Of a DNA stretch of 64,000 bases, positions 11,637 through 21,362 are shown piece by piece. Every line of letters starts with the position of its first letter. Positions within the stretch are counted from its first letter, which is position 1. Position numbers and translations under genes: made by a program. The stretch is from Babesia bovis T2Bo (taxonomy: Eukaryota; Apicomplexa; Aconoidasida; Piroplasmida; Babesiidae), in NCBI RefSeq assembly GCF_000165395.2, contig NW_026261571.1, positions 1,078,501 through 1,142,500 on the forward strand. The letters run 5' to 3'. The notes beneath the pieces were generated by a model that saw only the letters and a program-made list of their open reading frames with translations, ran no database searches and was not told the origin of the DNA.

Positions 11637-12816
11637 TGCGATGGAATCCGTATAGTTAGAGATTATAGTACACAGTCATGAATATGGATACTCAGATTCT
11701 CAATGTCATCTGATATCCTAGAAAGCCATCATCACATACGGAAGCAAAGAGCTGGATAGTGGGCTAGACAATTAAAAACCTTTTTGTTTTTCGTAAAAAG
11801 GAAAGTGATATTTAATTTCAAACGAATTAACCGTTTGGGCAACCTTCAGGTCGGTATCAATACGTTTCAATGCCAAATTTGATGGCCCCAAAGAATAACT
11901 GGAAAAGTCATGCTCCATAGATATTTCTGGATGCATCGTGTGTAACACATTACAATCGAATGTTTGTAAATATTGCTGTCACGGCAGATCCGCCGATTTC
12001 CCGTCGTATGTTGTGCATTCATAGTGTGTTGTGGAATACCACTACCGAGTTTGCTGAGCAATGTAAGGACTTTAATTTAACGAAGAAGATATTTCCGTTG
12101 GTATATTATTGATATTCTGCGGATTTTTGTTTTTTTGAAGTAGGCATTTCGACGAACAATATTGCAAAACTAAACAATAGGCCAGCATAATACCGTATTA
12201 TGGTGAATCAATGTAACTATATCAAGGATCACGAAACAATTCTACGCGAACTGTATTTGTTTTTCGAATTAGGATTCAAAATACTAAAATGTAAATGGCA
12301 CGTATAATGATCTTTGTCATCTAAAATCTTCAGGCACAACGTCTTTTTATATAAAAATAACTCAATACCGTTATTTTGCGCCCAAATATATGCTATTGAG
12401 ACACTGTTTTAACCAATGGAGCTAATCCCAAAGGAGTGCCAGGTATAAATGTCACCAAACTGTAAAACAAATGTTGATCCACGGTCGAATAAACAATTTT
12501 AACAATGAATAAAAGTTGGTAAGTAATCCGAATTTGCAATTAAAGCATTTGACGTGGGCGATAAAACATATTTAGAGTATTGGGTTTGTTCAGGCTGCAA
12601 ACATCATCAAAATCTACAAAGATAAAATTTGCGACCAAAATGGCATTCCAGTTACATAACAAAAGGATCCGATACTACTTTCTATATCACACGAGCAGTA
12701 CCCATAATGTACAAGTAGAATCATATCCACCATTGTACAATATTCAACAGAAAGTCACCCCCCATGCATTTCGACACTCTAAACATATAAGCCAATAAAA
12801 CAAAGACATGTTGAAA
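11637..12816. other. Unit A interior, upstream of CCCH gene
   Basis: About 1.2 kb between the CCCH start and the MED7 3' exon copies. Small ORFs occur on both strands, but none has coding character or splice partners. It presumably holds the CCCH promoter and the 3' flank of MED7; no motif is recognised. Confidence 0.5.
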
Positions 12817-12959
12817 TCATTTGTGCTGTAGATGTGCTGACAATAACCTCTCGGTGTCCAGCAGTGCCCTATAGCTTTTATACCCCTAACTGGCCAACGT
12901 ACACTTTCAGGCAATCGATGTAATGACGACGGCGATATAATTGTTCCCTGTAATTGCAA
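12817..12959 (-). pseudogene. Orphan copy of the last two MED7 exons (unit A)
   Basis: Exact positional equivalent (minus 2999) of MED7 exons 4 and 5: 12959-12903 and 12868-12817, with the 34-nt intron between them. Here they are separated from the 5' exons by a whole duplication unit, so they are a duplicated fragment. They could be reached only by a roughly 3.2-kb splice from MED7 exon 3. Confidence 0.75.
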
Positions 12960-12998
12960 CTGAAGGAGAAAATAATATGTAGCAATCAATCATGCAGC

Positions 12999-14068
12999 AA
13001 TACAATACCATACCTTAACATCCGGACAACATCATACTCCGCTTTTCTCTCCGAGAATGTATATAGAACATATTGAAGATTCATGTACAGCTGAAGCACA
13101 GTAACCAAACTCATTCATGCAAAGCAATCCTGCTGATATGCCATCATATCGACTCAACAATCCCTATTTACTATTTTTACCGGATTCGGAAAGCTAGGTG
13201 GACAAATTCAAAATTATCAATGAAACATATCTTCCTATTTAACAACTATCGCCTCTAAGCTACTTGAATGAGTAGAATCTTATGAAGACAAATGCTAGTT
13301 TGATATCAAGTGTCTATTAGGTGTTAGCACGCTGACGGCTGAATTTAAGTACGACTAAGTGCATAGTGTCGTACTACAGAAGTTGTGACACTTTTCTGTG
13401 ACTAATAAATGTGTGGCTTATGGTAAAGGATTAACGGCATTAATTAATCCTGTATTGGTGCAATCATCAGTTTCATCGATAAACACTCAATCCCAACCCA
13501 CACAACACAACAATGTTGCACTTTCAGTAGATGTTACAACAATGAAAGCAAGCAACGCTTCTACGTTGTTTCTTCGAATATTATAACAATGGTAATATGC
13601 GTATTCTGACAATGTGTCTTCCAAAAGGGATAGACAAGCACACGCAAAACAATTTTCAAAGTAGATGCTGGTATCCATTAATAAACAACATGTAGGGAAA
13701 CGTTGGATGGTTCCGTTGTAAGATAGCTAATTGATGTGATACATGATTGGGAAATTAGCGTAATACCTACATTGCCATCTCCTCTGTAACCTTTTGTTGT
13801 AATAGACATTCCAGATTCAGCAAACATAACAGATGCTCAGATATCCTATTATATGATATGGATCTGTTTACAATATATGCGCAATCCAGGCACATACACA
13901 AATCATACGGTATGAACAACCACTACAGATCCGCCTGCGGGGAAGCCTGTGTTGGGCCTATCAAAATGAGGTCAAATACTTCACTAAATAGTCAGATTCC
14001 ATCAGTGTTTCAAGGTAGCATAATAGGTAGATCAGGCGCAGCAGCGGGTTATATAATTCTATCTTTAG
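12999..14068. other. Left part of unit B, no supported gene
   Basis: Copy of the region left of the CCCH gene in unit A. It contains the same S/T/N/Q-rich frame (13389-13586) and nothing else I can support. Confidence 0.4.
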
Positions 14069-14635
14069 TCAATATAGATCGATGCTATCTGCAGCTTCCG
14101 GCTCACCGCACGATGTTGAAAACTGCAAACGTAACAGAGCATCCAATCGTCCATCTAAAAGATTCCTACCATTACCTTTCCTATTGATGGTGTGCATAAT
14201 TTGCTTCATGTTTCCCCTATAGTTTTTCACCATGGAGAGGTTTCTTGTAACTGGCTCAACAAGCTTATTGTGAGCATTCAACACTGCCTCTATATTATGC
14301 CGCCATAGATCCCATCGTTTCTCCCAAATAAGCCACAAAAGTTGCGCAGCCATCCTATCAGATTCGTTGTTATAAAAAGTGCATTGACCTGAGAATTTGC
14401 ATATCCCTTCCATCATCATTTTGCACTTCCGCGTCTTGTAAACTAAAGGGTGAAACATCATCTCAAGCTTTGTATGTGAAAGGGGACATGTGCCATCAGT
14501 ACATGTTTTAAGTGATGGACACTCGATGGGAAGATAGAAATACAAATTCGGGTCTCTTCTTTTGAACGCAGCGGACACGTAAGGATGGCTCACATTAGGA
14601 TCAAATGACTTAGTAACAGGTATACCAACGACCAT
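14069..14635 (-). CDS. CCCH zinc-finger protein, tandem copy B
   Basis: Identical in every residue to the gene at 11070-11636, including Asn89 in finger 2 and the same possible 3' splice. The copies also share their visible upstream sequence, so both are presumably expressed alike if the duplication is real. Confidence 0.82.
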   Translation of the reverse strand: MVVGIPVTKSFDPNVSHPYVSAAFKRRDPNLYFYLPIECPSLKTCTDGTCPLSHTKLEMMFHPLVYKTRKCKMMMEGICKFSGQCTFYNNESDRMAAQLLWLIWEKRWDLWRHNIEAVLNAHNKLVEPVTRNLSMVKNYRGNMKQIMHTINRKGNGRNLLDGRLDALLRLQFSTSCGEPEAADSIDLY

Positions 14636-15815
14636 TGCGATGGAATCCGTATAGTTAGAGATTATAGTACACAGTCATGAATATGGATACTCAGATTCTC
14701 AATGTCATCTGATATCCTAGAAAGCCATCATCACATACGGAAGCAAAGAGCTGGATAGTGGGCTAGACAATTAAAAACCTTTTTGTTTTTCGTAAAAAGG
14801 AAAGTGATATTTAATTTCAAACGAATTAACCGTTTGGGCAACCTTCAGGTCGGTATCAATACGTTTCAATGCCAAATTTGATGGCCCCAAAGAATAACTG
14901 GAAAAGTCATGCTCCATAGATATTTCTGGATGCATCGTGTGTAACACATTACAATCGAATGTTTGTAAATATTGCTGTCACGGCAGATCCGCCGATTTCC
15001 CGTCGTATGTTGTGCATTCATAGTGTGTTGTGGAATACCACTACCGAGTTTGCTGAGCAATGTAAGGACTTTAATTTAACGAAGAAGATATTTCCGTTGG
15101 TATATTATTGATATTCTGCGGATTTTTGTTTTTTTGAAGTAGGCATTTCGACGAACAATATTGCAAAACTAAACAATAGGCCAGCATAATACCGTATTAT
15201 GGTGAATCAATGTAACTATATCAAGGATCACGAAACAATTCTACGCGAACTGTATTTGTTTTTCGAATTAGGATTCAAAATACTAAAATGTAAATGGCAC
15301 GTATAATGATCTTTGTCATCTAAAATCTTCAGGCACAACGTCTTTTTATATAAAAATAACTCAATACCGTTATTTTGCGCCCAAATATATGCTATTGAGA
15401 CACTGTTTTAACCAATGGAGCTAATCCCAAAGGAGTGCCAGGTATAAATGTCACCAAACTGTAAAACAAATGTTGATCCACGGTCGAATAAACAATTTTA
15501 ACAATGAATAAAAGTTGGTAAGTAATCCGAATTTGCAATTAAAGCATTTGACGTGGGCGATAAAACATATTTAGAGTATTGGGTTTGTTCAGGCTGCAAA
15601 CATCATCAAAATCTACAAAGATAAAATTTGCGACCAAAATGGCATTCCAGTTACATAACAAAAGGATACGATACTACTTTCTATATCGCACGAGCAGTAC
15701 CCATAATGTACAAGTAGAATCATATCCACCATTGTACAATATTCAACAGAAAGTCACCCCCCATGCATTTCGACACTCTAAACATATAAGCCAATAAAAC
15801 AAAGACATGTTGAAA
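14636..15815. other. Unit B interior, upstream of CCCH gene
   Basis: Second copy of 11637-12816. No supported gene. The two substitutions that separate the units (15668, 15688) fall here, about 130-150 bp beyond the MED7 stop. Confidence 0.5.
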
Positions 15816-16688
15816 TCATTTGTGCTGTAGATGTGCTGACAATAACCTCTCGGTGTCCAGCAGTGCCCTATAGCTTTTATACCCCTAACTGGCCAACGTA
15901 CACTTTCAGGCAATCGATGTAATGACGACGGCGATATAATTGTTCCCTGTAATTGCAACTGAAGGAGAAAATAATATGTAGCAATCAATCATGCAGCAAT
16001 ACAATACCATACCTTAACATCCGGACAACATCATACTCCGCTTTTCTCTCCGAGAATGTATATAGAACATATTGAAGATTCATGTACAGCTGAAGCACAG
16101 TAACCAAACTCATTCATGCAAAGCAATCCTGCTGATATGCAGCAATGGTGACGTAAACGTACTTTAATAAGCTTTTTAATGTCAGACACAGAATCATTAT
16201 CTACCTACGAAATCTGTTCCCCTTGTTTTGTACTTACCTCTTTTAAATGCCGCAAATAATGCATGAAACAGTCCATAAAGTCACCATATAGTATTTGAAA
16301 ATGCTTCTTGAGGTCATTATCTTTCTTCGGTATATTAATAATCGTTTCTGAATCTAATTCGTGGAGTTCAAACTCTAGCTGTAACAGGATAAATATATAG
16401 ACATGTAGTTAACATTCTAACCTTCTCTTCAACTCCAAAACTATACCATGGTGAGTTTGGAGGTGAAGGATATCTTGGTCCCGATACAGTATCTATAATG
16501 CATAAAATATCTTCCGAGCTTTCGTTAGATGTTAATGAAGTTGTAGGCATACACACTTTGGAGCTTGTCACATTTTTGTTTCTAAAAGAATAGTTTTTGT
16601 AGAAAAAAGGAGGTAGAGGATATCCTGATGTAAACTCCTCCATTTTAATTCTAAAATTGTGACTGTTCATGCTAGTACGTTGAGGCAA
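15816..16688 (-). CDS. MED7: Mediator complex subunit 7
   Basis: Exons on the minus strand: 16688-16422, 16378-16238, 16200-16163, 15958-15902 and 15867-15816. They total 555 nt (184 aa) with consistent phases. The N-terminus has the Pro-rich SGYPLPPFFYKNYS typical of MED7. A spacer follows, then the helical core DLKKHFQILYGDFMDCFMHY and the segment LLNCNYREQLYRRRHYIDCL, which aligns in position with the HLINEYRPHQARETL region of animal MED7. It ends in the helix LLDTERLLSAHLQHK. Intron 3 is 204 nt because the 143-bp partial copy of the tandem repeat sits inside it; without that insert it would be about 60 nt. MED7 is a hinge subunit of the Mediator middle module. Confidence 0.75.
15998..16140. 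repeat. Partial third copy of the tandem unit
   Basis: 143 bp identical to the start of the unit (10000-10142), joined at atgc to the right flank agcaatggtg. The four bases atgc occur on both sides of the join, consistent with microhomology-mediated joining. It lies wholly inside MED7 intron 3. Confidence 0.93.
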
Positions 16689-16900
16689 CGGTATAAGATT
16701 CTAACGTGAAAATGCCAAGTGCATCTTACAGAGTGTTATATTTATACTTTTTCAACATAGACAGTTGTTATAAAATGTTTAGTAGTCTTTTTTATTCCAT
16801 ACAAACAACATCTCCATAAATACAATTGAACGCATCTTAAACAAAGATGTCATACGCGATGATAAATACTCTGTGTTTAAATTGCAAATTAAAATTTTGT

Positions 16901-17446
16901 TTACAATTTCTGTGCTTCATTGAACCTCGGAATGGTAGAATAGAAGTTCAATGCCATGTTCTTCACATGGTCATATGTTGGCTTTATGTGTTGGTGAATG
17001 GTGGAATAGTAGTAATCCTTAAAACTCAACCAACCACAAAATAACCACACTGCCATAAAAAATAATGCGGCAAACGAAAGAATCCTGGCAAAAAGGCTGA
17101 ATATGTAAAGTACCACCAAAGAGTGGACCGATTTTATTGGCGATTTCCACAGTACAATAGTAAAGATTTCACTGCACATTGCATTAACATACTTGTGTAC
17201 CAACTCTAAAACGCTAGAAATACATTCAGATTTAACAAACTCCCGATTCTCTCCATGTTTCTCATCTCCTCCGTACAAGGTTTCCCCCGAAATCATCTTT
17301 AAGACACCTCCAACGCAAATTGAACAGATTCCAATATTAATCATAACGCTAAGCGGATGGATTCGCAATACATAAGCGGAGAAGTAAAATAGGTTGGTAG
17401 CCACCAGTAATGCCAAGGCCTTCTTGTCCGATACACATGGAATCAT
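16901..17446 (-). CDS. Reticulon-domain-like ER membrane protein
   Basis: 181 aa with two long hydrophobic hairpins, about residues 10-52 (ALALLVATNLFYFSAYVLRI...) and 108-145 (LVVLYIFSLFARILSFAALF). A hydrophilic linker of about 60 residues separates them, followed by a basic C-terminal helix. This is the layout of the reticulon homology domain, which shapes ER tubules. The start codon directly follows an acceptor-like ttaatgtcag, so a short upstream exon (minus strand, 17460-17700) is possible; I could not find one with a consistent phase. Confidence 0.6.
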   Translation of the reverse strand: MIPCVSDKKALALLVATNLFYFSAYVLRIHPLSVMINIGICSICVGGVLKMISGETLYGGDEKHGENREFVKSECISSVLELVHKYVNAMCSEIFTIVLWKSPIKSVHSLVVLYIFSLFARILSFAALFFMAVWLFCGWLSFKDYYYSTIHQHIKPTYDHVKNMALNFYSTIPRFNEAQKL

Positions 17447-17707
17447 CTGACATTAAATGAATATATAAACACAAAATATTCAATATGATAAAAACACATT
17501 CAGAACTAATATATGTAACGTCAAAATAACAGAAGACAGAACAACGCAAGTTGAACGGTATACAATGTTGCTTTTTGACAGCCATATTTCGTATGAATAT
17601 CCACATACCTTTCACCGATAAGTAGGACAGTATTAGCGTATTGCCTTAACAAATTGGTCGGTAATTCTACCGAATAAGCTCAACGAAGGAGCTGGTAACA
17701 AAAATAT

Positions 17708-17914
17708 ATGTTTATGCTAAGAGCAATAAAGCGTACAGCTTTGGACCCAAACTTTGATTCACGAATGTGTAAAATTGTAAAATGTGCATTATATAGTAGA
17801 GTTATTGCAATGTCTTTGTTTAATTCGAAGGATGGGGTCTCGGTACACACGAGACAATGGGACCGCATCAGATCTCTTCTTCGTAATTCAAGTGGAAGAT
17901 TGTATGTTTTCTGA
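17708..17914 (+). CDS. Possible small basic protein
   Basis: 68-codon plus-strand ORF rich in Arg/Lys (MFMLRAIKRTALDPNF at the start). A strong donor (gtatgt) near its 3' end could splice to gttatag at about 17988 and replace the last few residues with LITTSPVYQ. A basic, helical N-terminus would fit a small mitochondrial protein, but no family is recognised. An 83-codon ORF on the other strand overlaps it and cannot be excluded. Confidence 0.3.
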   Translation: MFMLRAIKRTALDPNFDSRMCKIVKCALYSRVIAMSLFNSKDGVSVHTRQWDRIRSLLRNSSGRLYVF

Positions 17915-18169
17915 AAGGACGAAGTTACCATTGACTATTTATAATTAATTCGAAAATTCTGTGTAAAAAGTGTATCATCTGTTATAGAATAACAACATCG
18001 CCTGTATATCAGTAGTACCTGTTGAAATCGGCATACAGTGATATTAAAACAAAGGATAATTACTTTAAAATCACGTTACATATGCTCAAAACAGTGTTGT
18101 AAATAATACGGATTAAATCGTTTGTTTAAGCGACATCAATACGGGTTATACGGGTATTAATGTTGCAAT

Positions 18170-18817
18170 TTAAAGCTTTTCGCGAAGACGCTTTGATATG
18201 TTGCACAAATTGTTGTATACTTTTCCCGGCTGGTTGCCTAATATTAGGCTGCTAATCGAATGACGAGCCATTTTAATGCTGTTGAAACTGCCCATTATAT
18301 GAATGCGATCCTGTGCAAGTACAATGCGAGTACGTGTCATATTCTCTATGGCATGCTTAGTCTTGCCGTCTTTTCCTGATATTCTACCAATACAACGCGA
18401 TAGATGGTCTCCATTGAGACGTTTAACATCTTTTATGTCAAAACTCTCGATAAATATGTCCTCGAGACGAATAAGAGCTTCAGCATCTTTCAGCTCAAAT
18501 CCAAGCATAAAAGCACGAAGGTAATCCTGTGCCTTCTGAAGGGAAGATAGGTCTGTGTCTTCAGAGCCAGGCCTCACTTCAACTACCTTGTTTTTAGTAC
18601 ACATACGAATCTGTAACTTGAGGTGCTCTACAACTGTACGCACAATAACCTCCCAATTGTTACGAAGCGGCGTAAGTCTGTTTGCCGGCACACTCACACG
18701 ACGTAAATTCACAAAGTTGTAAGCATCATTAGAACCATCCTTCACATCTTTCACCACAACAACCTTGTCCGTTCGTTTGTTACGACGCTTGATCGTCTTT
18801 TTAGTAGGGGCAGCCAT
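18170..18817 (-). CDS. PNO1: PNO1/Dim2, KH-domain ribosome assembly factor
   Basis: Single exon, 215 aa. It matches the PNO1 family along its length after residue 40: RLTPLRNNWEVIVRTVVEHL, the helix DYLRAFMLGFELKDAEALIR, DIFIESFDIKDVKRLNGDHL and the KH core RCIGRISGKDGKTKHAIENM with RTRIVLAQDRIHIMGSF. PNO1 binds the 3' end of 18S rRNA precursors and recruits the dimethylase and Nob1 in pre-40S particles. The N-terminal 20 residues are basic (KKTIKRRNKR), as in other members. The GxxG loop reads GKDG. Confidence 0.93.
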   Translation of the reverse strand: MAAPTKKTIKRRNKRTDKVVVVKDVKDGSNDAYNFVNLRRVSVPANRLTPLRNNWEVIVRTVVEHLKLQIRMCTKNKVVEVRPGSEDTDLSSLQKAQDYLRAFMLGFELKDAEALIRLEDIFIESFDIKDVKRLNGDHLSRCIGRISGKDGKTKHAIENMTRTRIVLAQDRIHIMGSFNSIKMARHSISSLILGNQPGKVYNNLCNISKRLREKL

Positions 18818-19477
18818 AATATAAGTTCAACTAATATTACATGAGTAATAACAAAACAATATCTGCTTAAACAGTATATTCTGCCTAATAAGATATCATT
18901 AGATAAAAATCATTTAGAGAAGATGCGATATTACAACAACCTTAAGATTCAAATAACAGGCAAGGACATCATATAATCACCTTCAAATAATGTAAGCACA
19001 TATGTAAAATGTTTCAATCATTGTCATCAATTGTTATGTGATCGGCCGGCGTATGTGTAATGGCAATATATTGATGCGTTACTTAACCCCCATCCAATAG
19101 CTGGGAAAAGAAAAGGGTTGATATAAACTAACAGTGCATTAATTTTAGATTTATAACAATATTATAAAGGCAATGTGTACTTAAAGGGGGTTGAAATTAG
19201 CAATGTGTGTTGACTTCCACTGCTGCCAACGCAAACGTCATTCACATCCATTCATAGACATCTACGCACTAGATCTAGCAGATAATAATACAGTGTCTGT
19301 TATATCTTTTTAAGTAAAAAGAATTTTGTGAATAACTATATATGTGTGAAAATGCTGCCCTTATATTCATCTTTTAATAAATGATATCGCAATTTTAATG
19401 TGATATCGCACTTATATTTTGATGAATTGACAATTTTATAAAGCGAACGTTTATATTGATATAACTATAACATACCT
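18818..19477. other. Divergent promoter region PNO1 / haem lyase
   Basis: 660-bp gap between head-to-head genes. The motif gatatcgca occurs twice near 19383-19405, close to the haem lyase side. I see no coding exon or RNA gene. Confidence 0.5.
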
Positions 19478-20225
19478 ATGGCAAAAATGGGCACAGCTGG
19501 ACAGATATTGCCACCTTCATGCCCAGTGGAATCCCAATACAGTGATGAAAAGCTACGAACTAAATCGAACTGCGGGTCTGCTCAAACAGAAGCTAGCACA
19601 ATACCAATTATATCGGCAAGTGATCTAAAGGTGTTGAGTTCAACGCGAATTCAATCTAATATTCCAGGAAAAGAATATAATTGGATTTATCCATCAGAAC
19701 GCCAATTCTTCAGATCAAGTCTTGCAAAAGGTATGCGACAAAAACATCCATTTGGAATATAGTACGCTACATTTGTATAACGTATATTATGCAAAATGCA
19801 GGTCATCAAGTGGAAGCAAAAGTCATCCCTACTGTAGTTAAAATACATAATGCAATAAATGAAAAGGCGTGGGAACGGATCATAGAATATGAAGATCTGC
19901 ACGCTGAGCATTGCGAAAAACCTGTGCTGGCACATTTCATAGGTAAAAAAGATGAACTTTCAATGAGAGCTAGACTGAAGCACTTCATGGGATACAAGCT
20001 CCCGTATGACAGGCATGATTGGACGGTAGATAGATGTGGTAAACAAGTAAGGTAAAGTTGATGAATGCAATGATGACACTCTGGAACAGATATATCATTG
20101 ATTTTTATGAAGGCAAAGCACCTAACAATGAACCTGTAGCAGTGTATATGGATGTTAGACCTGCATTAACTTTGGAAGGCATTATAGACAGAGCACGTCT
20201 ATGGTTTAAAAAGAAATGGAATTGA
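19478..20225 (+). CDS. HCCS: Holocytochrome c synthase (cytochrome c haem lyase)
   Basis: Three exons (19478-19730, 19802-20051, 20090-20225) encode 212 aa. Family landmarks are the NWIYPSERQFF block, VVKIHNAINEKAWERIIEYE, the haem-contact region AHFIGKKDELSMRARLKHFM with YDRHDWTVDRCGK, and the DFYEG...YMDVRPALT terminal block. The enzyme attaches haem covalently to apocytochrome c (and c1) in the mitochondrial intermembrane space. A Cys-Pro pair near residue 14 (PPSCPV) matches the regulatory CP motif of the family N-terminus. Confidence 0.93.
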
Positions 20226-20310
20226 CGTACAGTTTTACTAGACAAAGAATATAACAAACATGGCTTGCTGTAATATGATTTAACAACAAGTTGTATCGAT
20301 AGTTTTTTAT

Positions 20311-20666
20311 TTAAAGTTGTCCATTTTTAGATGCCTCCTGTAGACGATTTCCAACCATTTGGTGAACGTCCAGAAACTGAATGATATAAAGATAAACACA
20401 GTGTGTACATACTTTATTTACGCAACGGTCAACACAGCTCTGCTCGCCAGCGTCCATACGCGAGTCCTTTACTCCGGCAATGCATTTAGTCCAGCAAGAT
20501 TCTCTGATTCTGACACATAGTAACCCGGATAATAATCAAACAAATGTTTCTAATAACATTAAATCGCAAAACTCGCGATTCGTCATAAAACGTACCTTCG
20601 AAGCATATCGGCCATACCGACCAGCTCGGCTACAGCTACATTTACAGGATCCGCGGTAGAATCCAT
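20311..20666 (-). CDS. Small TIM chaperone (Tim8/Tim13 type)
   Basis: Minus-strand exons 20666-20596, 20509-20413 and 20376-20311 (introns 86 and 36 nt) total 234 nt and encode 77 aa. The diagnostic twin CX3C motif is present: C29-WTK-C33 and C49-VDR-C53, separated by 15 residues, with the flanking helices RIRESCWTKC and SCVDRCVNKFLDVHQMV. Such proteins form hexameric chaperones in the mitochondrial intermembrane space that carry hydrophobic precursors to TIM22 or the sorting machinery. The sequence is closer to Tim13/Tim8 than Tim9/Tim10 by the RESCWTKC context. No exon is long enough to show as a conventional ORF. Confidence 0.82.
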
Positions 20667-20808
20667 TTGTCACAAATATTGCGATAGTTTTTCAAATTGC
20701 TAAATGGCATCATAGACACTCCTCCACAGGTACACATCGTGGTATAACCATAATACAACAGCATAGCTAAAGTGAGTTTTTATGTTTTAAGACATTTAAA
20801 TGTTATGT

Positions 20809-21288
20809 TTAGGTCAATTCCTTGCACTGGATAATCTTCTCTTGACCAACAGCGGATAGCACCGTAACCAAAACCTCCTTACCAGCAGCGACAAGAGATT
20901 GAATCTGCTTAGATACTTCATCAAAACCACCGTCATTGTCACGAGGAAGCTGAAGATCATCTTTGCAGGTACCATCAGGATTCAACAGCGACACAAAGCC
21001 GTCGTCATCAACACTGATCAACTGAAGTTCAGTACGTTTGACATGAGGGACCTCCATGTTGTGAGAGGTAGGGCATACATCTTCGTACTTCTTACCGGTA
21101 AATATATCAATACCAGTAATGTTTGCCTTGGCGTGACCGTGCTTACCAGTCTTGGAAGTGGAGTACTCAACGACCTTGCAAGGCTTGCCCTTGATCATAA
21201 CGAAACCGTTCATCTTGATAGAACCGGCAGCAACAGGGATGGTGTGGGACGCACCAGCGTCAGTACCTTCAAATGTCTCGTCAATCAT
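20809..21288 (-). CDS. EIF5A: Translation factor eIF5A
   Basis: Coding exon for about 159 aa from the ATG at 21288. The hypusine loop is intact (SKTGKHGHAK, modified Lys at residue 49), followed by the SH3-like and OB-fold halves (DGFVSLLNPDGTCKDDLQLP). eIF5A promotes peptide-bond formation at stalled ribosomes. The open frame continues 17 codons upstream, but the added residues are hydrophobic and unlike eIF5A, and a TTTTCAAG acceptor ends directly before the ATG. Confidence 0.95.
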   Translation of the reverse strand: MIDETFEGTDAGASHTIPVAAGSIKMNGFVMIKGKPCKVVEYSTSKTGKHGHAKANITGIDIFTGKKYEDVCPTSHNMEVPHVKRTELQLISVDDDGFVSLLNPDGTCKDDLQLPRDNDGGFDEVSKQIQSLVAAGKEVLVTVLSAVGQEKIIQCKELT

Positions 21289-21362
21289 CTTGAAAATTCT
21301 ATGATATAATGAGCATATTGTACAAAGAAATGCCGCCACACAAATATAAATAGCTAACGTAC
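21289..21362 (-). other. Probable 5'-UTR intron of eIF5A
   Basis: On the minus strand a consensus donor gtacgt follows cccag at 21362, and an acceptor ttttcaag abuts the eIF5A start codon at 21289. The 74-nt segment is best explained as an intron ending at the ATG. Confidence 0.5.

Larger units (their letters stand above)
10000..12998. repeat. 2,999-bp tandem duplication, unit A
   Basis: The block starting aatacaatacc at 10000 recurs at 12999 and again, truncated, at 15998, so the period is exactly 2999 bp. Between units A and B I see only two base differences (12669 c versus 15668 a; 12689 a versus 15688 g). The unit begins 38 bp after the uL4m stop. It contains a 62-codon S/T/N/Q-rich ORF, a complete CCCH gene and the two 3'-terminal exons of MED7. 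The junction between units carries about 3 bp of microhomology (aat). Confidence 0.95.
12999..15997. repeat. 2,999-bp tandem duplication, unit B
   Basis: Second copy of 10000-12998, with two visible substitutions 20 bp apart. Its right end supplies the functional 3' exons of MED7. Confidence 0.95.

Noticed and set aside
15999..16237. MED7 reading through into the third repeat copy without splicing
   Set aside because: The resulting tail has no similarity to MED7, whereas splicing over the insert restores a MED7-like C-terminus with consistent phases.
17680..17931. 83-codon minus-strand ORF
   Set aside because: It overlaps the slightly more protein-like plus-strand ORF at 17708 and has no recognisable features; neither is strongly supported.
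20331..20384. 17-codon plus-strand micro-ORF MPPVDDFQPFGERPETE after an acceptor-like ttttag
   Set aside because: It is antisense to the last exon of the small TIM gene, which has a diagnostic cysteine pattern.
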